DNA from: Actinomycetota bacterium
GTDB taxonomy: Bacteria; Actinomycetota; Actinomycetes; Nanopelagicales; Nanopelagicaceae
Direction: 5' to 3'
Length of the DNA stretch: 5,365 nt
NCBI GenBank assembly: GCA_027731885.1
Contig: JAQCAO010000082.1
Coordinates: forward strand, 1-5,365
A program made the position numbers and the translations under genes. Below, piece by piece: positions 1 through 5,159 of this stretch. Position 1 is the first letter of the stretch. Each line of letters starts with the position of its first letter. Below the pieces are notes generated by a model that worked only from the letters and a program-made list of their open reading frames with translations, made no database searches and had not been told where the DNA came from.

Positions 1-12
1 ATTTAAGTTCAA

Positions 13-26
13 TTTCTATCTATTTG
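13..26 (-). repeat. Direct repeat copy 1, 3' flank of tRNA-Val
   Basis: The 14-nt minus-strand sequence CAAATAGATAGAAA begins at the first base after the tRNA-Val discriminator. The same 14 bases occur at 556-569 beside tRNA-Cys, where they begin inside the encoded CCA. The two copies bracket tRNA-Val plus the cupin gene. They may be a conserved tRNA trailer or a trace of duplication or recombination. Confidence 0.85.
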
Positions 27-98
27 TGGACGATACTGGGATCGAACCAGTGACCCCCACAATGTCAATGTGGTGCTCTACCGCTGAGCCAATCGTCC
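27..98 (-). tRNA. tRNA-Val (anticodon GAC)
   Basis: The minus strand folds into a complete 72-nt cloverleaf: a 7-bp acceptor GGACGAT/ATCGTCC, D stem GCTC/GAGC, anticodon stem CCACA/TGTGG around loop TTGACAT, a 5-nt variable region and T stem ACTGG/CCAGT around TTCGATC. The anticodon GAC lies at plus positions 64-66 and reads GUC/GUU valine codons. The discriminator is A at 27. The CCA end is not encoded, because the next bases read CAA. It is the last gene of the minus-strand Gly-Cys-cupin-Val series, 55 nt beyond the cupin stop. Confidence 0.97.
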
Positions 99-137
99 GG
101 GTCTAAAACTTTTCGGTATCTATTAAATTGTTAAGGA

Positions 138-143
138 AGTATA
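138..143 (-). promoter_or_regulatory. Possible -10 element for tRNA-Val
   Basis: The minus strand reads TATACT, five of six matches to the TATAAT consensus, between the cupin stop and tRNA-Val. A start about 7 nt downstream would give a leader of roughly 30 nt before the tRNA. The hexamer at a 17-nt spacing (TTTCGG at 161-166) is a poor -35. tRNA-Val could therefore have its own weak promoter as well as read-through from upstream. This is inference from sequence alone. Confidence 0.3.
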
Positions 144-153
144 GCCGAGTGGC

Positions 154-498
154 TTAACGCCCGAAATCATCCTCAATACGCTCAATATCATCTTCGCCAA
201 AGTAAGTTCCAGTCTGAACTTCGATGAAGATTACATCTGTGCTGCCGATATTTTCGATCCGGTGCAAGTCACCGATTTCGATATCCATGGAATCGCCCGC
301 GCCCATTTCAAAGGTATCTCCGTTCAAGGTAATGCGGGCATCTCCTTGAAGAATAAACCAATGCTCGGCGCGTTTTTCATGGCGTTGATAAGAAAGGCGT
401 TTTCCGGGATTTACCCAGATCGTCTTTACCTTATGAGCATCGCCTTCAGACAAGATCTCATAACGCCCCCACGGACGTTGTGATTGATCTTCCACCAT
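154..498 (-). CDS. Stand-alone cupin of the type II mannose-6-phosphate isomerase family
   Basis: This 114-residue protein corresponds to the C-terminal cupin domain of bifunctional ManC/AlgA-type enzymes, which interconvert mannose 6-phosphate and fructose 6-phosphate ahead of GDP-mannose synthesis. Seen in the sequence: RPWG at residues 8-11; a first cupin motif running from G32 through Q38, H40 and E45 to G52, with RAEHW at 43-47; a second motif G76-x2-H79-x3-N83; and the family's typical ending with EVQTGTYFGEDDI and a terminal GR. Gln replaces the first metal-binding His of the general cupin motif, as is usual in this family. The ATG at 496-498 is preferred because AGGAGA (504-509) lies 5 nt upstream. 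An in-frame ATG at 523-525 would add nine residues but has only a weak GAGAAG. The gene lies between tRNA-Cys and tRNA-Val, so its transcript may be released by tRNA processing. The fold is well supported; isomerase activity without a nucleotidyltransferase partner is inference. Confidence 0.82.
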   Translation of the reverse strand: MVEDQSQRPWGRYEILSEGDAHKVKTIWVNPGKRLSYQRHEKRAEHWFILQGDARITLNGDTFEMGAGDSMDIEIGDLHRIENIGSTDVIFIEVQTGTYFGEDDIERIEDDFGR

Positions 499-503
499 CT
501 TCT

Positions 504-509
504 TCTCCT
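504..509 (-). promoter_or_regulatory. Ribosome binding site deciding the cupin start
   Basis: The minus strand reads AGGAGA five bases before the ATG at 496-498. It is much stronger than the sequence before the upstream in-frame ATG at 523-525, and so favours the shorter protein. Confidence 0.6.
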
Positions 510-542
510 GATCGACGCTGATCATTTTCTACTTCTCTAACT

Positions 543-562
543 TCGTTTCTATTCGTTTCTAT
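543..562 (-). repeat. Two perfect 10-bp tandem repeats in the cupin leader
   Basis: The unit ATAGAAACGA (minus strand) occurs twice without a gap, at 553-562 and 543-552. It overlaps the 14-nt repeat that follows tRNA-Cys and lies in the leader between that tRNA and the cupin start. It may reflect slippage or serve as a site in the transcript or DNA; no function can be assigned. Confidence 0.8.
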
Positions 563-569
563 CTATTTG
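556..569 (-). repeat. Direct repeat copy 2, 3' flank of tRNA-Cys
   Basis: This is identical over 14 nt to the sequence at 13-26 after tRNA-Val. Here one extra C at position 570 completes an encoded CCA for tRNA-Cys; the Val copy lacks that C. Confidence 0.85.
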
Positions 570-641
570 GAGGTCGGAACGGGATTTGAACCCGTGTAGA
601 GGGATTTGCAGTCCCTTGCCTCGCCTCTCGGCCATCCGACC
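568..641 (-). tRNA. tRNA-Cys (anticodon GCA), CCA encoded
   Basis: A 71-nt cloverleaf spans 641 down to 571 with acceptor GGTCGGA/TCCGACC, D stem GCC/GGC, anticodon stem AGGGA/TCCCT around CTGCAAA and T stem ACGGG/CCCGT around TTCAAAT. The anticodon GCA is at plus positions 607-609. The discriminator is U (position 571), the expected identity base for tRNA-Cys. Positions 570-568 encode CCA, unlike the two neighbouring tRNAs. The gene lies 79 nt beyond tRNA-Gly and upstream of the cupin gene on the same strand. Confidence 0.97.
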
Positions 642-679
642 AAACTAACTTCTTTCCAACTTTGATACTGATAGAACAA

Positions 680-712
680 CCGCCACTTGAAAAATTAATT
701 CCAAAGCGGCGG
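680..712 (-). other. Hairpin between tRNA-Gly and tRNA-Cys
   Basis: The minus-strand RNA can form a seven-pair stem CCGCCGC/GUGGCGG (one G·U), then a bulged U, then six pairs UUGGAA/UUUCAA (one G·U) closed by loop UUAAUU. The bases after it read UUGUUCU, a moderate U-tract. It could act as a leaky terminator separating tRNA-Gly from the rest, or as a processing or spacer structure. The pairing is seen directly; the role is inferred. Confidence 0.5.
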
Positions 713-720
713 GTAATCCG

Positions 721-793
721 AGCGGACGACGGGGTTCGAACCCGCGACCTGAACCTTGGCAAGGTTCCGCGCTACCAGCTGCGCTACGTCCGC
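721..793 (-). tRNA. tRNA-Gly (anticodon GCC)
   Basis: A 73-nt cloverleaf with acceptor GCGGACG/CGTCCGC, D stem GCGC/GCGC, anticodon stem GAACC/GGTTC around TTGCCAA, a 5-nt variable region, and T stem GCGGG/CCCGT around TTCGAAC. The anticodon GCC is at plus positions 758-760. The discriminator is U (position 721), as normal for tRNA-Gly. CCA is not encoded, since CGG follows. It is the first gene of the minus-strand tRNA unit and diverges from pabB. Confidence 0.97.
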
Positions 794-809
794 ATTTCGT
801 GCGGGGGCA

Positions 810-839
810 AATCTATCGCAGCAGGGGGCTAACCGCCAA
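810..839 (-). promoter_or_regulatory. Predicted promoter for the tRNA-Gly/Cys unit
   Basis: The minus strand has TTGGCG (834-839) as a -35-like element, an 18-nt spacer and TAGATT (810-815) as a -10-like element. The -10 ends 16 nt before the tRNA-Gly 5' end, giving a short leader of about nine bases, as expected for a tRNA gene. It lies in the divergent gap shared with pabB. It is predicted by consensus match only. Confidence 0.45.
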
Positions 840-856
840 AGTGAGGGCTTTCACCG

Positions 857-862
857 TAGCGT
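857..862 (+). promoter_or_regulatory. Possible -10 element for leaderless pabB transcription
   Basis: TAGCGT fits the TANNNT -10 pattern common in actinobacteria and ends 7 nt before the ATG at 870. Transcription would then begin at or near that start codon. No convincing Shine-Dalgarno precedes either ATG (864 or 870), which fits a leaderless mRNA, itself frequent in actinobacteria. No good -35 is visible. Confidence 0.3.
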
Positions 863-863
863 T

Positions 864-1867
864 ATGCCCATGGATCTGCGCCAAGACTGCTTCTGGATGG
901 GAGATCGCTTTGCGCATTCACTTTTGGAAGAGAGCGATGATATAAATCGTCTAGACGATGGCAATTTTTGGGCGGTCAGCATCTCTTATGAAGGAGAGGT
1001 GCGATTGGCAAGATTTGAAGAAGTTCTAGTCAGCGCCTTTCCTTTCAGCGCATCCACACTATTGGCGTCAGAAAATCAATGGCGGTCTTCGCTCAGCAAA
1101 AGTGAGTACTGCAGTTATGTGGAAGAGATCCGCCAAGCGATTGCCAGCGGTTGGGTTTATCAAGTAAATGCTTGTCGAATTATTAGCAGCGACTTCGATG
1201 GGGACGAATTAGCCTCACTATTTGCAAAGATTCTCACGGAAAATCCTGCACCTTATGCCGCTTATCTATCTCTGCCCGAAATCCAGATTGCATCCGCAAC
1301 GCCAGAGTTATTTCTACGACGTATCGGATCAGAGATAACCACATCACCAATAAAGGGCACCCAAGATTTAAGTGCAAAAGAGTTTGGCAATAAAGATCAG
1401 AGCGAGAATGTAATGATCGTAGATCTAATGCGCAATGATCTAGGGCGGATTTGCCAGCCCGGCAGCGTTGATGTGGCAGAGCTATTACGCAGCGAAGACC
1501 ATCCGGGTCTGCGCCACTTGGTCTCAGATGTGGTTGGAACACTTAAAGCAGATCTGACTTGGAAGGAAATTTTCACATCACTGCTTCCTGCAGGATCTTT
1601 AGTGGTGCACCAAAGAGTTCAGCTGTGAAAGTCATCGCCGAACACGAAAAGGTTCCGCGCGGTCCGTATTGTGGAATATTGGGTTGGGTGAAAGGCGATC
1701 GCGCCGAGCTCGCAGTTGCAATCCGCACATTTTGGAATGAGAAAGATGGAAAGTTACGTTTTGGCACCGGTGCAGGGATAACTTGGGGAAGTGAACCGAG
1801 TGAAGAGTGGGAAGAAACCCAATTGAAAGCTCGAAAATTGATAGCAATCGCCGGGGGAGTTCTTTAA
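864..1867 (+). pseudogene. pabB: Aminodeoxychorismate synthase component I, frameshifted
   Basis: The reading frame 864-1628 and a second frame continuing to 1867 are two parts of one chorismate-binding enzyme, which with a glutamine amidotransferase (PabA, not in the window) turns chorismate into 4-amino-4-deoxychorismate for folate. The first part carries YQVNACR, ATPELFLRR, PIKGT (Lys at nt 1353-1355) and MIVDLMRNDLGRIC. The second carries SGAPKSSAVKVI, RGPYCGILGWV, VAIRTFW and GTGAGITWGSEPSEEW. PIKGT with Lys marks PabB; anthranilate synthases have PIAGT. The expected PAGS-x-SGAPK motif is split: one base is missing in the run at 1598-1600, and the first frame then reads nine off-frame codons to TGA at 1626-1628. 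Repaired, the protein would be about 330 residues, near the usual size for actinobacterial short forms. The start is ATG 864 or 870; further upstream the frame overlaps tRNA-Gly. A sequencing error, a recent mutation or recoding are all possible. Confidence 0.85.
1853..1859 (+). promoter_or_regulatory. Ribosome binding site for the pabC-like gene
   Basis: GGGGGAG ends 7 nt before the ATG at 1867-1869. It fixes the start there rather than at in-frame codons from 1807 onward, which would overlap the conserved end of pabB. Confidence 0.65.
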
Positions 1868-2631
1868 TGCAGATTTGGTTAAACGATCGCCTGGTTGATG
1901 CGACTTCAGCCGGTATTGCACTCGATGGTTGGCCCGATGGCGATGGAATTTTTGAAACTATAAAGACGGAAGATGGTGAGATATTTGAACTAGGTCGGCA
2001 TATGCGCCGCGCGATTGATGCCGCGGAGAAGAAGGGAATCTCACTTCCAGCGGAGGATCTGATCCGTAATGGAATTTCACAACTACTTGCCGTTGAGCCA
2101 CACTCGATTGGAAGGCTGCGCCTACTCTTTTCAACTGGCCGTTTCGTTGCAGTCCACCATCTGTATGAAGAGATAAAAAAACCTGCCAGGTTGGCGGTGA
2201 TCTCAGATGCTGACGAAGTAGAAGGAATTTCGATTAAGGCATTTCCATATAAAGATCGTTTAGATTTACTTGCCAAAGTGCAGGCGAAAGGTTTTGACGA
2301 AGTTATTTGTTTAAATCCAGATCTGGAAATCACCGAAGGCGCAGTCTCCAACTTCATATTTAGAATTGATGGCAAGTGGGTTACTACACCGCTTTCTTCG
2401 GGAGTACTGCCAGGTATACAACGGGCAATAGCCATTGAACGATGCGGGGTTGCGGTGGCCTTAATCAAGAAGGAGGATCTCGCCCGCGTCGATGCCGCCT
2501 TTGTGATTTCCAGTTTAAAGATTGCACTTTCAGTAAGTGAAATTGGCGGGCGCTTGCTAAAGATTGATGAAGATTGTGCGGCTCTTGAAGCAGATATTCG
2601 GGCGAAGACGTTAAAGCATTCGGTAGGCTAG
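1867..2631 (+). CDS. pabC: Class IV PLP enzyme, probable 4-amino-4-deoxychorismate lyase
   Basis: This 254-residue protein belongs to fold type IV PLP enzymes (PabC, branched-chain and D-amino-acid aminotransferases). Seen: an N-terminal QIWLNDRLV strand; GDGIFET (25-31), the usual signature near the active site; a candidate PLP lysine K129 in [11 protein letters not shown]157 in the EITEG stretch followed by SNFIF, which normally contacts the PLP ring nitrogen; and GVLPGIQR (179-186), the phosphate-binding turn. Within the family PabC splits aminodeoxychorismate into p-aminobenzoate and pyruvate. That choice over an aminotransferase rests mainly on the neighbour: its ATG shares one base with the pabB stop (TAATG), so the two would be translationally coupled. 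The strong GGGGGAG site at 1853-1859 supports this start. thrS begins 4 nt after its TAG. The fold is near certain, the substrate likely. Confidence 0.85.
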   Translation: MQIWLNDRLVDATSAGIALDGWPDGDGIFETIKTEDGEIFELGRHMRRAIDAAEKKGISLPAEDLIRNGISQLLAVEPHSIGRLRLLFSTGRFVAVHHLYEEIKKPARLAVISDADEVEGISIKAFPYKDRLDLLAKVQAKGFDEVICLNPDLEITEGAVSNFIFRIDGKWVTTPLSSGVLPGIQRAIAIERCGVAVALIKKEDLARVDAAFVISSLKIALSVSEIGGRLLKIDEDCAALEADIRAKTLKHSVG

Positions 2632-2635
2632 CCAC

Positions 2636-4624
2636 ATGTCGCAGATATCGATCACGGTAGATGGCGCTGCCAGCACGGTAGAAAGTGATCAACGTCCAAC
2701 CCAGATATTTGCCGATCGTAAAGAGATAATCGCTTGTAAAGTAAATGGCGCTCTAAAGGATCTCTGGACCGAGATCTCCGAAGGCGATTGCGTCGAATCC
2801 GTTTCGATCGCATCACCAGACGGGCTGTCGATTCTTCGCCACTCTACGGCACACGTGATGGCGCAGGCGGTGCAGCAAGTATTTTCGCAAACTCGCCTGG
2901 GTATAGGGCCACCAATCACAGATGGTTTTTACTATGACTTCGATCCTGAGCGCCCCTTTAACCCAGAGGACCTCGAAAAAATTGAAAGCGCGATGCGAAA
3001 GATCGTTAAAGATGGCCAAAGATTTCGCCGTCGTGTAACAACTGAAGCAGATGCACTCAAAGAGTTATCCCACGAGCCTTACAAATGTGAATTGATTGGT
3101 TTGAAATCAGGCGCAGGTGATGAAGCTAGCGTTGAAGTCGGTGGCAGCGAGTTAACAATTTATGACAATTTAGGTCGCGATGGTCAGCCGGTCTGGTCAG
3201 ATCTCTGCCGTGGCCCGCACCTACCGTCCACTAAACACATCCCAGCATTTAAATTGATGCGCAGCGCGGCGGCATATTGGCGTGGTTCTGAAAAGAATCC
3301 CATGTTGCAACGTATCTACGGCACCGCTTGGCCTTCACAAGAAGAGTTGACCGCCTACCTTGGTCTACTTGCAGAAGCGGAGAAGCGAGATCATCGCCGC
3401 CTCGGAACCGAGTTAGATCTATTTTCATTTCCGGAAGAGATCGGTTCGGGACTTGCTGTCTTTCATCCCAAAGGTGGAATCGTCCGTCGTGCAATGGAAG
3501 ATTATTCGCGCAAGCGCCACGAAGATGAAGGCTACGAATTCGTTTACTCGCCACATTTAACTAAAGCAGCGCTCTTTGAGAAATCTGGCCATTTGCAGTG
3601 GTACTCCGAAGGAATGTATCCACCAATGGTTATGGATGAAGAACTTCATTCAGATGGAACGATAAAGCGCGCTGGTCAGCAGTACTACATGAAGCCGATG
3701 AACTGCCCTTTCCACAATTTGATCTTCCAATCTCGGGGACGCTCATACCGTGAGCTTCCCCTTCGCCTCTTTGAATTCGGAACCGTCTATCGCTATGAAA
3801 AATCTGGCGTTGTTCACGGCTTAACCCGAGCCCGTGGCTTTACTCAGGATGATGCACATATCTATTGCACAAAAGAGCAGATGGTAGACGAACTCGATTC
3901 ACTTCTAACTTTCGTCCTGAATTTACTCCGCGATTACGGTTTAGAAGATTTCTATCTAGAGCTATCTACTCGCAACCCCGAGAAATCTGTCGGTGAAGAT
4001 GCAGATTGGATTGAGGCGACGGAAGCGCTGCGCAAAGCTGCCGTTGCTCAAAAATTGGAGTTAGTACTCGATGAAGGAGGCGCCGCTTTTTATGGTCCAA
4101 AGATTTCGGTACAAGCCAAAGATGCGATCGGTCGCACTTGGCAGATGTCGACGATCCAAGTTGATTTCCAATTACCACAAAGATTTGAACTCGAATACTC
4201 AGCAACCGATGGCACCCGCCAACGCCCGGTAATGATTCACCGGGCGCTCTTTGGCTCAATTGAGAGATTCTTCGGCGTTTTAACAGAGCATTACTCTGGC
4301 GCGTTTCCACCTTGGCTAGCACCAGTTCAAGTGACCGCTATTCCAGTTGCTGAAGCATTTGCAGATTATTTAGCAGCCGTGGTTAAAGAATTTAAAGCCG
4401 CTGGTATCCGCATCGATTTGGATTCATCAGATGATCGGATGCAGAAGAAGATTCGCAATGCACAAATGCAGAAGGTCCCGTATATGTTGATCGCCGGTGA
4501 AGAGGATCAAAAGGCCGGCAAGGTATCCATTCGCTATCGCAATGGGGAGCAGAAGAACGCAATTGCAGTCACGGATGCGATCGCCGAAATACAGAGCGCG
4601 ATACGAGATCGCAAACAGGTTTAA
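2636..4624 (+). CDS. thrS: Threonyl-tRNA synthetase
   Basis: A complete 662-residue ThrRS, which attaches threonine to tRNA-Thr in the cytoplasm. Domains in order: TGS (about 1-60); the editing domain, with H69 and H73 in RHSTAHV and C191 and H195 in DLCRGPH, the site that clears Ser-tRNA-Thr; the class II catalytic core (about 260-550), with motif 2 around YRYEKSG (385-391) and [10 protein letters not shown] (401-410), and motif 3 Arg R544 in SIERF; and the anticodon-binding domain (about 560-660). The catalytic zinc ligands are C357 (MNCPFH), H408 (DDAHIY) and H535 (MIHR). No key residue is missing and the length is normal. The ATG lies 4 nt after the pabC stop with only a weak GGTAGG upstream, so translation is probably coupled. 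No T-box leader is present, consistent with an internal operon position. Confidence 0.98.
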   Translation: MSQISITVDGAASTVESDQRPTQIFADRKEIIACKVNGALKDLWTEISEGDCVESVSIASPDGLSILRHSTAHVMAQAVQQVFSQTRLGIGPPITDGFYYDFDPERPFNPEDLEKIESAMRKIVKDGQRFRRRVTTEADALKELSHEPYKCELIGLKSGAGDEASVEVGGSELTIYDNLGRDGQPVWSDLCRGPHLPSTKHIPAFKLMRSAAAYWRGSEKNPMLQRIYGTAWPSQEELTAYLGLLAEAEKRDHRRLGTELDLFSFPEEIGSGLAVFHPKGGIVRRAMEDYSRKRHEDEGYEFVYSPHLTKAALFEKSGHLQWYSEGMYPPMVMDEELHSDGTIKRAGQQYYMKPMNCPFHNLIFQSRGRSYRELPLRLFEFGTVYRYEKSGVVHGLTRARGFTQDDAHIYCTKEQMVDELDSLLTFVLNLLRDYGLEDFYLELSTRNPEKSVGEDADWIEATEALRKAAVAQKLELVLDEGGAAFYGPKISVQAKDAIGRTWQMSTIQVDFQLPQRFELEYSATDGTRQRPVMIHRALFGSIERFFGVLTEHYSGAFPPWLAPVQVTAIPVAEAFADYLAAVVKEFKAAGIRIDLDSSDDRMQKKIRNAQMQKVPYMLIAGEEDQKAGKVSIRYRNGEQKNAIAVTDAIAEIQSAIRDRKQV

Positions 4625-4626
4625 CT

Positions 4627-5148
4627 GTGGTAGATCAGATCCCCGGAATGCCAGATCGATGGGCGCGCCTCTGGGCGCCGCATCGCATGGAGTACCTAAA
4701 GGGTGAGAATCGACCGCTCTCTGAAAACGCTGTTGAGTGCCCTTTCTGTCGGATTCCCAAGTTGAGCGATGAAGAAGGTTTGATCGTCGCGCGTGGAGAA
4801 AACGCTTACGTTGTAATGAATCTGTATCCATATAACGCAGGCCACCTATTAATATGCGCAAATCGTCACGTCGCCGATCTAACTGATTTAACCAAAGATG
4901 AACGTGATGAAATAACTGAGCTAACAGCGCATGCGATGGTGACGCTACGAAAAGTTTCTGCACCCGCCGGCTTTAATCTTGGCATGAATCAAGGCGCTAT
5001 CTCTGGCGCGGGTGTGGCCGAACATATCCATCAGCACGTTGTGCCTCGTTGGGTGGGCGATGCAAACTTCATGCCGTTAATTGGCCAGACGAAAGTTATG
5101 CCGGTTCTCTTATCACAGACGCGTGCTGAGCTCGCCGCTGCTTGGTAA
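4627..5148 (+). CDS. HIT-domain protein, probable Ap4A phosphorylase-like
   Basis: A 173-residue protein with the histidine triad HIHQHVV at 133 and on (H133, H135, H137), where the middle His is the nucleophile of the family. Around it are AEHIHQHVVPRW and GDANFMPLIG, and upstream NLYPYNAGHLL (65-75) and LSDEEGLIVARG (46-57). These stretches match my recollection of Mycobacterium tuberculosis Rv2613c, an Ap4A phosphorylase lying just after thrS, which converts Ap4A and phosphate to ADP and ATP. A CPFC pair (C38, C41) may bind zinc; as I recall, the mycobacterial protein lacks it. The start is GTG at 4627, 2 nt after the thrS stop; ATG at 4648 is an alternative that would remove seven residues. 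Position behind thrS suggests removal of Ap4A formed as a synthetase by-product. The family is firm and the exact substrate inferred. Confidence 0.9.
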   Translation: MVDQIPGMPDRWARLWAPHRMEYLKGENRPLSENAVECPFCRIPKLSDEEGLIVARGENAYVVMNLYPYNAGHLLICANRHVADLTDLTKDERDEITELTAHAMVTLRKVSAPAGFNLGMNQGAISGAGVAEHIHQHVVPRWVGDANFMPLIGQTKVMPVLLSQTRAELAAAW

Positions 5149-5159
5149 GGCTTTAACCT

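Noticed and set aside
559..762. Minus-strand open frame of 67 codons
   Set aside because: It lies across tRNA-Cys and the 3' half of tRNA-Gly; both fold perfectly, so the frame is accidental.
756..863. Upstream extension of the pabB frame with an earlier start
   Set aside because: It would overlap tRNA-Gly on the opposite strand and adds residues with no resemblance to PabB; the homologous region begins only after 870.
1593..1602. Programmed -1 frameshift site
   Set aside because: The bases around 1595-1601 read ATCTTTA, which does not fit the X-XXY-YYZ slippery pattern, and I see no nearby stimulatory hairpin or well-spaced Shine-Dalgarno. A missing base is simpler.
1694..1705. GCGATCGC palindrome resembling the cyanobacterial HIP1 element
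   Set aside because: I noticed only this one full copy in the window and the genes are actinobacterial in type, so it is a chance occurrence within coding sequence.
1559..1867. Second pabB frame as an independent small gene
   Set aside because: It would begin at a TTG inside conserved pabB sequence and encode only the enzyme's C-terminal third, and it continues the motif of the first frame exactly.
1632..2468. Long minus-strand open frame antisense to pabB/pabC
   Set aside because: The plus strand carries recognised, motif-rich proteins in this stretch; the antisense product is Ser/Arg-rich with no recognisable domain.
2560..2640. T-box or other leader element ahead of thrS
   Set aside because: Only 4 nt separate pabC from thrS and no T-box sequence or stem structure is present.
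4427..4963. Minus-strand open frame antisense to the thrS-HIT junction
   Set aside because: It is fully covered by two firmly identified plus-strand genes and shows no recognisable features.
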